Shown here in pieces: positions 16,346 to 24,434 of a DNA stretch of 64,000 nucleotides; within the stretch, counting starts at the first letter, position 1, and each line of letters begins with the position of its first letter. A program made the translations under genes and the position numbers. The notes under the pieces were generated by a model. It searched no databases. It was given only the letters and a program-made list of their open reading frames with translations, and had not been told where the DNA came from. The DNA is from Treponema denticola (lineage in GTDB: Bacteria; Spirochaetota; Spirochaetia; Treponematales; Treponemataceae), in contig NZ_CP038800.1 of assembly GCF_024400535.1 (NCBI RefSeq), forward strand, positions 2,232,001 to 2,296,000. Direction: 5' to 3'.

Positions 16346-17608
16346 TCAAAAGTTTGTCCTCTCCCCTAACTTTTTGATTTCCTCCAAGCAGGTCTCTAAG
16401 GCATCTTTACCTGGAAGATTATAAATATCGGGAACTGTACCTACTTCATCTTGGCAATAACCTTCAGTATTTAGTCCGTAAACATAATCAAAAAAGAATA
16501 TTAATCCGCTATTGGGTAAAACAAAGTGCATGGGGTAAAGCCCATTCATTCCTGCCCCACCTGTATTCTCTCCTACCAATACGGCAAAACCTATTCTTTT
16601 ACAAACACTTGCTAATTTATCACTTGCAGAATAACATCCGTTATTTATAAGAAGCCAGAACTTTTTATCTTTACGAGGTTTATATCCCATAATCGGTCTT
16701 AAAGCAGCATATTCGGTTATTGCGTAAGCTTTATCATTTTTAATAGTTCCGCAATTTTGAATATTAGGTATACTTGATTTTTCTATAGACTCAATACTCT
16801 GATGGCGTGAACACATAAAATCCAAGTAAGGCTTTGTGTATTTGTTTTCATTATATAACACATAGCGCTTATAATAAGTATTTTCTTTTAAATGGGGTGC
16901 TATAAGAAGTAGAGCATCTTCATAAGCTCCACCGCCATTATCCCTTATATCTATTATTATATGTTTATAACCGGATGTTTCGAGAAAAAATTTATCTATG
17001 TCTTTTATATATTGTAATTTTTGTCCAATACCTTTAATTAGAAAAGAGTTTATCTTTATATAAGCTATTTTTTTATCTTCAATTATTTTTTGTGAAACAT
17101 AAATTTCAGCCGGAGAATCTTTTGCAGGATACACAGAATGTCTAAGATTTAATCCGGATTGTTTTGCAAAATTAGAATAAAAATTATGAACCAAAGAACG
17201 GTAATCATCAAAAAGTTTTGATGAAAAATTGCCGTCAAAATATGTAGAATAAGATACATTATTAGGGTATAAATGTCCAAAATATTTATCTGATGTAATA
17301 GCTCTGCAAAGCAGGTTATAAAACTCGTAATAATCTTTTTCGGTATAAACCTTTTCTAAATTAGAAAAGGAAGTTTTTTTTAAGTATTTTAAATCAACAC
17401 CCTGTCTTTCACACACTTCAGTAAAAGGATAACCTGTATAAATAAAATCCCAAAAATATTCATAATCAGTCTTCATTTTTTCAAAAGAAATAAACCGTTT
17501 CGGTTCTTCTTTTTTCTTCGATAATATTATAGCCGAAATAAAAAAAGCTGCTAAACAAGAATATAGCAAAAACTTAATAATGAATTTTTTATTAAAAGTT
17601 ATTTTCAT
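16346..17608 (-). CDS. S41-family protease-like membrane-anchored protein, module 2
   Basis: About 420 residues from the ATG at 17608, which has AAGGATG nine bases upstream; the longer frame to 17650 would start inside the inter-gene hairpin. N-terminal membrane segment (FIIKFLLYSCLAAFFISAII), then YFWDFIYTGYPFTEVCERQG, KIAYIKINSFL, HIIIDIRDNGGGAYED, the Ser motif GCYSASDKLASVCK and LVGENTGGAGMN. It ends PDIYNLPGKDALETCLEEIK but has its own last residues KKLGERTNF. Those last codons recur as a 38-base relic at 29384-29421. Presumed extracytoplasmic. Confidence 0.8.
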   Translation of the reverse strand: MKITFNKKFIIKFLLYSCLAAFFISAIILSKKKEEPKRFISFEKMKTDYEYFWDFIYTGYPFTEVCERQGVDLKYLKKTSFSNLEKVYTEKDYYEFYNLLCRAITSDKYFGHLYPNNVSYSTYFDGNFSSKLFDDYRSLVHNFYSNFAKQSGLNLRHSVYPAKDSPAEIYVSQKIIEDKKIAYIKINSFLIKGIGQKLQYIKDIDKFFLETSGYKHIIIDIRDNGGGAYEDALLLIAPHLKENTYYKRYVLYNENKYTKPYLDFMCSRHQSIESIEKSSIPNIQNCGTIKNDKAYAITEYAALRPIMGYKPRKDKKFWLLINNGCYSASDKLASVCKRIGFAVLVGENTGGAGMNGLYPMHFVLPNSGLIFFFDYVYGLNTEGYCQDEVGTVPDIYNLPGKDALETCLEEIKKLGERTNF

Positions 17609-17621
17609 ATTCACATCCTTA

Positions 17622-17654
17622 ATGCTTGAGGTAAGAATATATACCCCCAAGCAT
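17622..17654 (-). terminator. Hairpin between peptide 2 and S41-2
   Basis: ATGCTTGAGGTA (17622-17633) pairs with TACCCCCAAGCAT (17642-17654), with a bulge, across an eight-base loop. Same position as the hairpins of modules 1 and 3-7 but unrelated in sequence. Confidence 0.6.
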
Positions 17655-17665
17655 AAAAACTTTAA

Positions 17666-17881
17666 TTAGCAGTTACCGGCATTTCCATTATTAGTATCAC
17701 GACCTCCGCCGCCTTTCTTAGGATGGTCGGGATGCCTCGGATATCCCATTATAGGATATTGCCCTGCATCGTCAGGAGCAGGACCGGGTTCAACTCCCGG
17801 AGGTGTAGGGCTTCCTCCCTCAACCATTACCATCTCCGTTTCAGACACAGACTGAAACCCATTGTTCAATAAATCTTTCAC
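17666..17881 (-). CDS. Double-glycine leader peptide precursor (module 2)
   Basis: 71 residues with a GTG start. The leader MKDLLNNGFQSVSETEMVMV is followed by EGG (Gly22-23). The tail starts with SPTPPGVEPGPAPDDAGQYP, a proline/aspartate block shared with the precursors of modules 5 and 6. It then diverges into a His/Lys/Gly-rich stretch (YPRHPDHPKKGGGG) and ends GNAGNC. The conserved leader and changing tail are typical of exported peptide families matured by a C39 transporter. Nothing in the tail identifies a target. Confidence 0.8.
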   Translation of the reverse strand: MKDLLNNGFQSVSETEMVMVEGGSPTPPGVEPGPAPDDAGQYPIMGYPRHPDHPKKGGGGRDTNNGNAGNC

Positions 17882-17893
17882 AAAAACTACTTT

Positions 17894-17915
17894 GTTTAGG
17901 TGCCTACACCTAAAC
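17894..17915 (-). promoter_or_regulatory. Leader inverted repeat, module 2
   Basis: The best-formed copy: GTTTAGGTG-ccta-CACCTAAAC, nine-base perfect arms and a four-base loop (17894-17915), just before the GTG start. Confidence 0.7.
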
Positions 17916-17952
17916 TCAAATATTTTTAGTCTTTTAAAAAAAACTTACTTTA

Positions 17953-17980
17953 ATTCTACCATACTTTTGCAATATGTCAA
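17953..17980 (-). promoter_or_regulatory. Promoter of module 2
   Basis: TTGACA (17975-17980), 16 bases, TAGAAT (17953-17958) on the minus strand. The block TTGACATATTGCAAAAGTAT is identical in modules 2, 3, 5, 6 and the exporter operon. Confidence 0.8.
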
Positions 17981-18020
17981 GTGTTTATTTTGGAAATTTA
18001 GGATTTTTATTTATTTTTAA

Positions 18021-18121
18021 TAAACCGCAAGGAACGCCAAGGCCGCAAAGGGATATTAAAGATTTGGTTATAAAAACACCCTAAAAAATTCTTTGCGTTC
18101 TTAGCGTGCTCTGCGGTTAAA
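18021..18121. repeat. Palindromic repeat R3
   Basis: Same family as R1 (TAAACCGCAAGGAACGCCAA ... TTCTTAGCGTGCTCTGCGG). Its right end runs directly into the stop codon of S41 module 3 at 18122. Confidence 0.88.
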
Positions 18122-19357
18122 TTAATCTCTCGATTCTAATTTTCTTATAGTTTCCAAGCAGGTCTCTAAGGCATCCTTACCGGGAAGATTATAAATATCG
18201 GGAGCGGTGCCGAATTCGGCATTTGATGTACCATCTTCGTTAAGCCCATATCCAAAATCATATCTTATTACCAAGCCGCTATTGGGCAGAACCATCCTTT
18301 GGGGGCCGATAAAAGGGCTATTCAAACCTGAACCTCCCGTGTTCTCACCTATAACAGTTGCAAATCCGCTTTGCTTACAAGTATAGGCAAAACTATCCGA
18401 AGCAGAAAAAGAACCCCTATTTACAAGAAGCCAAAATTTTTTATCTTTACACGGTTTATAATAATTTAACGGACAATATACGATTACATTTTCAAAAACA
18501 AAAGCTTTATCATTCCTCAAAGTACCGCAATTTTTTACTCCTTTAATATTTTTTTTAGATATTAATTTTATGTAAGTTGTTTTAAATATATCCTCTATAT
18601 GGAGTTTTGTATATTTATTATCATTATATAAAACATATTGTTTAATTTTTAAATTCTTTCCGCCTGTATTCGGTTGAATGATAATAGTGTAGTTATCTAA
18701 ATATCCTCCGCCGTTATCACGGATATCAATTATTATATGCTTATAGCCGGCTGTATTTCTAAGAAAATTCCATATATCTATAGCATATTGCTCATAGTGC
18801 TGCCGATCTAGCGTATAAAATGAATCTATTTTAAGATACACTATTTTTTCCGGTTCAACTATTTTATAAGAAATATAAGAAGGTCTTAGTTTAAAAAAAT
18901 CTTTTTCATCTTGCGTTGTTCCCAATCTTTTATAAAAACTATTTATAATAAAGCGGTATTTACGCAATTTTTCAGTATTTGGCTCAAACTCTCGAATATA
19001 AGAGTCATAACTCATTACTAAAAGATGACCTATATTCTTACCAGATGTTATTTCTGTACATAAATTTTTATAAAAATCATAATACTCTCTTTCAGTACTT
19101 AAATTTGATAGTTTTTTATAGTTTTCTTCCTGTATCATTTTTAAATTTGCACCAACTCGTTCACAAACCTCTTTAAAAGGATAACCGTTATAAATAAAAT
19201 CCCAAAAATACTTATAATCAGCATCTTTATTCTTTTGTGATAATAGAGTATCAAATACCATATCATTATTTTTAGACACTATAATAGTTGCTATTATAAA
19301 TGAAATGATAATAATAAATTTAATGATTTTAATTAGTAATTTTTTCTTCGTCATCAT
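18122..19357 (-). CDS. S41-family protease-like membrane-anchored protein, module 3
   Basis: About 411 residues from the ATG at 19357 (19354 also possible). The frame is open to 19387, but that start would lie in a hairpin loop. N-terminal membrane segment (IIKFIIIISFIIATIIVS), YFWDFIYNGYPFKEVCERVG, VYLKIDSFY, HIIIDIRDNGGGYLDN, the Ser motif GSFSASDSFAYTCK and VIGENTGGSGLNSP, then the common end NLPGKDALETCLETIRKLES. No intact precursor precedes it; only the last six codons of one remain at 19434-19454. Start position has no clear ribosome site. Confidence 0.78.
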   Translation of the reverse strand: MMTKKKLLIKIIKFIIIISFIIATIIVSKNNDMVFDTLLSQKNKDADYKYFWDFIYNGYPFKEVCERVGANLKMIQEENYKKLSNLSTEREYYDFYKNLCTEITSGKNIGHLLVMSYDSYIREFEPNTEKLRKYRFIINSFYKRLGTTQDEKDFFKLRPSYISYKIVEPEKIVYLKIDSFYTLDRQHYEQYAIDIWNFLRNTAGYKHIIIDIRDNGGGYLDNYTIIIQPNTGGKNLKIKQYVLYNDNKYTKLHIEDIFKTTYIKLISKKNIKGVKNCGTLRNDKAFVFENVIVYCPLNYYKPCKDKKFWLLVNRGSFSASDSFAYTCKQSGFATVIGENTGGSGLNSPFIGPQRMVLPNSGLVIRYDFGYGLNEDGTSNAEFGTAPDIYNLPGKDALETCLETIRKLESRD

Positions 19358-19374
19358 ATTATTTATATTTATAA

Positions 19375-19413
19375 AAAGGACTAACATAACTAATAAAAGT
19401 CATGCAGTCCTTT
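19375..19413 (-). terminator. Hairpin upstream of S41-3
   Basis: AAAGGACT (19375-19382) pairs with AGTCCTTT (19406-19413), with further short pairing inside the loop. Equivalent in position to the inter-gene hairpins of the other modules. Confidence 0.5.
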
Positions 19414-19433
19414 CGTTGAATCATATTACCACC

Positions 19434-19454
19434 TTACTGATTGGAATACGAATT
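19434..19454 (-). pseudogene. Remnant of the module 3 precursor: last six codons only
   Basis: The minus-strand sequence AATTCGTATTCCAATCAGTAA reads Asn-Ser-Tyr-Ser-Asn-Gln-stop, the exact end of the module 5 precursor. The leader, its inverted repeat and the rest of the gene are missing, so the promoter now runs directly into this stub. Confidence 0.6.
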
Positions 19455-19461
19455 ACCTCAA

Positions 19462-19513
19462 GTCTTTTAAAAAGACCTTACTTTAATTCTACCATACTTT
19501 TGCAATATGTCAA
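19462..19513 (-). promoter_or_regulatory. Promoter of module 3 with palindrome after the -10
   Basis: TTGACA (19508-19513), 16 bases, TAGAAT (19486-19491). A palindrome GTCTTTT-a-AAAAGAC (19462-19476) follows near the expected start of transcription, in the position of an operator or early RNA stem. Confidence 0.7.
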
Positions 19514-19553
19514 GTGTTTATTTTGGAAATTTAGGATTTTTATTTATTTTTAA

Positions 19554-19654
19554 TAAACCGCAAGGAACGCCAAGGCCGCAAAGGGATATTAAAGATTTGG
19601 TTATAAAAACACCCTAAAAAATTCTTTGCGCCCTTCGCGTGCTCTGCGGTTAAA
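19554..19654. repeat. Palindromic repeat R4
   Basis: Near-identical to R3. It ends directly at the stop codon of S41 module 4 (19655). The unit R3-module 3-promoter-R4 makes the whole cassette look duplicated as a block. Confidence 0.88.
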
Positions 19655-20932
19655 TTAATCTCTCGATTCTAATTTTCTTATAGTTTCCAAGCAGGTCTCT
19701 AAGGCATCCTTTCCGGGGAGATTATAAATATCGGGAGCGGTGCCGAACTCATCGGTACAATATCCGTCGTCGGTTAAACCGTACATAAAATCAAACTTTA
19801 TCAATAAGCCGCTGTTGGGAAGAGCAATGTACATAGGCGATTCACCATTTGTTCCGGCACCTCCCGTATTGGTACCGATCACTGTAGCAAATCCTGTTTT
19901 TTTACACACATAAGCAAAACGATCTGCTCCTGAGTATACATCACTGCTTATAAGAAGCCAAAACTTTTTATCATCACAAGGTTTATATCCCTTAGCAGAA
20001 CGAGAAAAAATTATATTTTTTAATATATAAGCCTTATCGTTTTTTATAGTACCGCAGTTTTCTATATTTGGAACTTCATTCTTTTTTAATTTTTTTACAT
20101 CGTTATAGTTCAAAAACATACCTAAATAAATATCAGTATATTTATTTTCATTATAAAGACCATAAAAAACTATTGTCAGATTTTCCTTTATATTTGGAGA
20201 TATTATTGCTTCATAATTTTCAATATATCCGCCTCCATTATTTTGTATATCGATAATTATATGTTTATAATTTGCCGTTTCAATAAAAAAATCTTCCAAG
20301 ACTTTTATATACTCTTGCTTTTCTTTCCCTTCCGTTATAAGAAAAGAATTGATTTTTATGTATGCAATATAATCAGTATTTATTATCTTTGTATATGGTT
20401 TTGAGTACTTACGAGTCCCCATCAACGGAGGATTTATATTTTTAAAATCATCTGCATATAGCATATTGTTTTTCTCGGCAAAAGCACCTGTTTTAGGCAT
20501 TGAAGCATAAAAATTATCTATCAAAGTTTTTTGTTCACGCAATGGAAACTGAGCTGTAGTCTGCTTAAATATTTTCTTATAATCAAAATAATCTGAAGGA
20601 TAAAGATGGCCTATATATCTATTTCCTGTAATTTTTCTGCATAAATCCTTATAAAAAGAATAATATCCATGCTGCATCATGGGATCCGATAAATACCTAT
20701 ATCCTGTCCGTTTTATTTGTCCTAAATCAATTCCTTTGCGTTCACATACTTCGGTAAATGGATAGCCGTTATAAATAAAATCCCAAAAATATTCATAGTC
20801 AGCTTTCATTTTTTCGGCGGAAATAAAACCTGGTATCGTATCATGTTTTTTTGAGATAAGAAGAGACATTATAATAAATAATGATATAAGAGAAACCCAA
20901 ATGGCTTTAAGTATTAGTTTTTTCCTTTTCAT
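19655..20932 (-). CDS. S41-family protease-like membrane-anchored protein, module 4
   Basis: 425 residues starting MKRKKLILKAIWVS. A membrane segment (about 9-27) is followed by FISAEKMKADYEYFWDFIYN, nearly the same as in module 5. The central part differs from module 5. Core motifs: YIAYIKINSFL, HIIIDIQNNGGGYIEN (Arg of the usual D-x-R replaced by Gln), Ser motif DVYSGADRFAYVCK and VIGTNTGGAGTN (Glu of GENTGG replaced by Thr). These two changes could affect activity. Common C-terminal end as in modules 3, 5 and 6. The precursor is reduced to six codons at 21002-21022. Confidence 0.78.
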   Translation of the reverse strand: MKRKKLILKAIWVSLISLFIIMSLLISKKHDTIPGFISAEKMKADYEYFWDFIYNGYPFTEVCERKGIDLGQIKRTGYRYLSDPMMQHGYYSFYKDLCRKITGNRYIGHLYPSDYFDYKKIFKQTTAQFPLREQKTLIDNFYASMPKTGAFAEKNNMLYADDFKNINPPLMGTRKYSKPYTKIINTDYIAYIKINSFLITEGKEKQEYIKVLEDFFIETANYKHIIIDIQNNGGGYIENYEAIISPNIKENLTIVFYGLYNENKYTDIYLGMFLNYNDVKKLKKNEVPNIENCGTIKNDKAYILKNIIFSRSAKGYKPCDDKKFWLLISSDVYSGADRFAYVCKKTGFATVIGTNTGGAGTNGESPMYIALPNSGLLIKFDFMYGLTDDGYCTDEFGTAPDIYNLPGKDALETCLETIRKLESRD

Positions 20933-20953
20933 TTTATTATACCTATAGAAAGA

Positions 20954-20978
20954 CTACACAGCCTAGAAGGCCGTGCAG
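20954..20978 (-). terminator. Hairpin upstream of S41-4
   Basis: In the minus-strand RNA CUGCACGGCCU pairs along all eleven positions with AGGCUGUGUAG when G-U pairs are allowed, loop UCU. On the plus strand the match looks imperfect, so the pairing is kept only at RNA level. Confidence 0.65.
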
Positions 20979-21001
20979 TCCTTTCGTTGAATCATATTAC
21001 C

Positions 21002-21022
21002 TTACTGATTGGAATACGAATT
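21002..21022 (-). pseudogene. Remnant of the module 4 precursor: last six codons only
   Basis: Same Asn-Ser-Tyr-Ser-Asn-Gln-stop stub as at 19434-19454, with the same deletion junction (GACTTGAGGTAATTCG), so modules 3 and 4 share one deletion event or copied it. Confidence 0.6.
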
Positions 21023-21053
21023 ACCTCAAGTCTTTTAAAAAGACCTTACTTTA

Positions 21054-21081
21054 AGTATACCATAGTTTTGCAATATGTCAA
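21054..21081 (-). promoter_or_regulatory. Promoter of module 4
   Basis: TTGACA (21076-21081), 16 bases, TATACT (21054-21059) on the minus strand. It directly follows the tolC-like gene, without an R repeat between. Confidence 0.75.
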
Positions 21082-21107
21082 GTGTTTTTTACATAAATTT
21101 ATAATTT

Positions 21108-22493
21108 TTAAAATATTTCTAAAATCAGGTCTTTAAGTTTTTTCAATTTTAAAAATCTTTGTCGAGAAGGGGTTACAGTGTATTCCAATAAACTAAGGTT
21201 TGTTATAACTCCATCTTTATAAAGCTTTTTATATTCTTCATTTAATTCAAGACAAAGATTTAAATTTTCAGAAAGAATATGTAAATCTTCTTTTAGATTT
21301 TTTATTCGTAATGTTTTAGCCTTATTTTTAATTTCTTTTTTTTCTTTTAAAGTTTTAAGTTTATTTTTTGCATAAGATATTTTTAAATCGATTAAATCTA
21401 TTTCTTTTTTTTGTGTAAAAGTATAGTCGGGAGTCCAAGAAAAAGATATAAATAATTCAGGCAGCCATTCGATTTGTTTAAGATTTTGCCATGATGCAGT
21501 GTAAGAATAGAACCTAGTTTTTAATGTATTAGGAGTATGAGAAAAACCTATATTAAAACGAGGGGCATTTTTAATATAAGCTTGTTCTTTTTCTGCATTC
21601 AGTAAAAATATTTCATATTCAGTATTTTGTATATCAAAAGTATATGAGTCTAAAAAAACATTTTCTAAAAACTCAAGAAGAGAAGACATATCTTCTTCAT
21701 TCATTAAAGAATATTCGTAATTATAATTTAAAACAAACTCTTCTTTTAATCTATTTAAAGAATTCAGATTTAAGCCATATTCTTGCTTTGCCTCAATCAT
21801 TTTTTGTTTTATCTGTAATAAGGCGTCTAGTTTTAATCTTTCTTTTTTAAATTCTATTTCGGCTGTAGAGTACTGTTCAGCTGCATAAAGATATTTGTTT
21901 TTTAAATATGCCGATTCGGCATTTAAAACTTCAATATTTAAAGCCGATTTTAAAAATGTTTTAATAAAATCTGCGTAGAGTGCAAATCTTTTTTCTTTAA
22001 CCGATTTTTTTAAAAAACTTATTTTTTTTGCTTCATTTACAAAGCTGAAACTATATTTAGTTATGGGTTGACTAAATTGAATTGTAAAAGATGGAATTTG
22101 TTTAAATTCCTTACTTTGTAATAGATATTCATAATTAAAATTAAATGAAAATAAAATATTTCCGGCTGAGGGTAAAGCTTGATTTAGCACTAAAGAATAC
22201 TTACCGTCAAAAACATCAATATATTTTGTCTTAATTAAAGAATTTGCACCACTAAGCTCTACAGGAATATTTTTCCACGCAAATAGCTTTGGAAAATCAA
22301 AAGAAAGAGAGGGAATCCATTTTGTTTTTTCTTTATATTCTAAAAGCTCTATTTTTTTAAATTCTATATCATTTAAGGAAGCAGACAAAGAATATGAAAG
22401 CCGCTCGTTAAAAAAAACATCCCAATCACGGCTCTCAGTAAAAATTAAACACGGGAAAATAAAAAAAATTAATATTAAACCAATACGTTTCAT
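21108..22493 (-). CDS. TolC-family outer membrane protein-like
   Basis: 461 residues. A signal peptide (MKRIGLILIFFIFPCLIFTE) is followed by long amphipathic helical regions rich in Lys/Glu with two internal halves, and strand-like stretches (LVLNQALPSAGNILFSFNFN, FTIQFSQPITKYSFSF). This fits the TolC/OEP pattern of the outer-membrane channel of type I exporters. Its start overlaps the stop of the HlyD-type fragment by four bases. It is the last gene of the exporter operon (aspartic protease, C39-ABC, HlyD, TolC-like). Sequence similarity to TolC is weak, and the call leans on context and shape. Confidence 0.65.
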   Translation of the reverse strand: MKRIGLILIFFIFPCLIFTESRDWDVFFNERLSYSLSASLNDIEFKKIELLEYKEKTKWIPSLSFDFPKLFAWKNIPVELSGANSLIKTKYIDVFDGKYSLVLNQALPSAGNILFSFNFNYEYLLQSKEFKQIPSFTIQFSQPITKYSFSFVNEAKKISFLKKSVKEKRFALYADFIKTFLKSALNIEVLNAESAYLKNKYLYAAEQYSTAEIEFKKERLKLDALLQIKQKMIEAKQEYGLNLNSLNRLKEEFVLNYNYEYSLMNEEDMSSLLEFLENVFLDSYTFDIQNTEYEIFLLNAEKEQAYIKNAPRFNIGFSHTPNTLKTRFYSYTASWQNLKQIEWLPELFISFSWTPDYTFTQKKEIDLIDLKISYAKNKLKTLKEKKEIKNKAKTLRIKNLKEDLHILSENLNLCLELNEEYKKLYKDGVITNLSLLEYTVTPSRQRFLKLKKLKDLILEIF

Positions 22494-23092
22494 TTAACAA
22501 AATCCAGTTTTTCTAAAATAAATTTTATAATTGTTTTACGTTTTATTATAATATGGGCTTCGGTACTCATTCCGGGCTTTAACTTAACTTCCTTTTGCTC
22601 ATTATTTTTTAAAGAAGAAGAAAGGATATCGGTATCAACTAAAAAAAATGAGGAAGTATTTTGATTATTAAAGCTATCATTGGAAATATTTGTAATTACC
22701 CCCTTTAAAACACCGTATTCAGAAGGCGGAAGTGCCGTAAATTTTAAATTTACTTCCATACCGATTTTTAATTCGGCTATATCCTTATCAGATATTATCA
22801 ACTCGGCTTTTAATTCTTCAATATTATGTCCGTCAATTTTTATTGAGCCTGATTCAGGCGAATAAAATTTTAAAAGCAGTTTAATAAGGCTTGTTTTTCC
22901 CGAGCCTGATGCTCCGACAAAGCCTATACTTTCTCCTGCATTTATATTTAAAGATATCTTATTTAAAACAGGCTTACGTGTTCCATATCTAAAAATCAGG
23001 TCTTTGATTTCGATATTGCCTAAAATTTTTTCAGGTTTTATCCAATACCCTTCATCTGCTATTTCCTTTTTTAAATCGAAAATTTCCCCCAA
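22490..23092 (-). pseudogene. Fusion remnant: C39-ABC ATPase start joined to HlyD C-terminus
   Basis: 200 codons open. The first part is the beginning of an ABC ATPase domain (NIEIKDLIFRYGTRKPVLNK, Walker A GASGSGKTSLIKLL, IKIDGHNIEELKAE). It then switches without a break to the last part of an HlyD-type membrane fusion protein (LIISDKDIAELKIGMEVNLK ... KLKPGMSTEAHIIIKRKTII). The Q-loop, ABC signature, Walker B and H-loop, as well as most of HlyD, are missing, so an internal deletion probably well over 1 kb joined two genes. The ORF starts at a TTG only because the upstream frame is broken. Neither protein can work as encoded. Confidence 0.85.
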
Positions 23093-24432
23093 ACGGCTTC
23101 CTGCAAACTAGGCTGCAGCGTCAAAAACCTCTGTAAAGGGCCTGTAAAAAAGCCCAAAAGAGCATTGAATGAGATAAGCTGTCCTACAGTAAATTGATCT
23201 TTTAAAATTAAATAAGTCCCTACAAAAAAAATAATGTTGGAACTCCAACCCGTCAAAATAGAATTTAAAAAAGACTGAATATTGCTTAAAACTCCAAGCC
23301 TATAGTTTATTTTTACGGCCTTAACCTCTCTTTTTTCATATTCATCATAAACTGAATCTTCTGCATTAAGAGCTTTTAATGAGGCCGCCCCTGAAACGGC
23401 TTCAACCAAGTATGACTGTACTTCGGATAATTGTCCCATAAGCTCACGGTAGCCCTTTGCAAATTTTTTTGAAAAAAGCCATATTATAATGGAAGATAAA
23501 GGCACGGTAATAAGACCTATCCAAAAAAGAAAGGGAGATTTAAAATAAAGTACCACGCCTGCAATAATTACCATACAAGAATCAATGACAACCGAAACGG
23601 CAGTTCCTGAAAGGGCAGAACGGACCTTTTGAGCATCATTTATGCGGGAAAGAATTTCGCCCGTTTTTCTTGTATCAAAAAATTTTATAGGCAGAGAAAA
23701 CACATGCTTAAAATATGAAAAGATAAGATGGTAATCCATTTTTAACGAAAAAAACAAAATAATATGAGAACGCACCGCAGAAAGTCCTGACGAAAAAAGA
23801 GTTAAAACAATTATTCCTATAGAAAGACTTGTAAGAGATGTAAAAGCTTTTGAGTAAATTACATCATCTATTATGTATCTAAAATAAAGGGAACTTATAA
23901 TACCCAAAAAGGTCAATAAAAAAGATGCTATTATAACTTGAATTATTTCGTGGATATAGGGTTTTAAAAGCGGAGCAAAGCGTTCAAAAAATCCTTTGGT
24001 ATTATCCTGTATTTTAAACTCGGCTGAGGGACTAAGAAAAACAGTATACCCCGTCCATGTTTTTGCAAACTCTTCAATATCAATTTTTTTCTTTTCCCCG
24101 GAAGGATCGTATATTGTAAGTTTTTTGTTTTTTAATTTTTTGACAACAACAAAATGAAAAAATTCTCTTTTTTCTTCACATTTTTTTATATGGACAATAA
24201 AGGGAAGCGGCAGGTCTTGGCTTAGAGCTTCCTTATCGCCTTTTAAAACTTGCACCGAAAAGCCCATAGCCTCACCCGCTTTTACAAGACCCGCAAGATT
24301 TGTACCGTGCGTATCGGTTCCGGCAATCTCACGGATCGATGTTACAGAGTATTTTGCTTTGTAATGGGATGCAACCATCGCAAGACAAGCCGCCCCGCAA
24401 TCCGTCCCGTCAAACTGCCTGATAAGTTTCAT
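23071..24432 (-). pseudogene. C39-peptidase ABC exporter (PCAT) N-terminal part, frameshifted
   Basis: The first 453 codons of a peptidase-containing ABC transporter. The C39 domain has its triad: Cys12 (FDGTDCGAAC), His93 (FFHFVVV), Asp109 (YDPSG). It cuts double-glycine leaders. A six-helix transmembrane domain follows (FDTRKTGEILSRINDAQKVR is the intracellular coupling region). The frame is lost after SLQEA: family members continue with roughly five more residues and RLGEIFDL, which here lie in another frame at 23092, so a small deletion removed part of the linker. The ATPase domain continues in the next ORF but is itself truncated. The peptidase domain alone looks intact. Confidence 0.88.
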
Positions 24433-24434
24433 AC

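Noticed and set aside
19357-19387. Start of S41 module 3 at 19387
   Set aside because: That ATG lies in the loop of the conserved hairpin and adds MLVLFININN without a ribosome site; 19357 aligns with the other modules.
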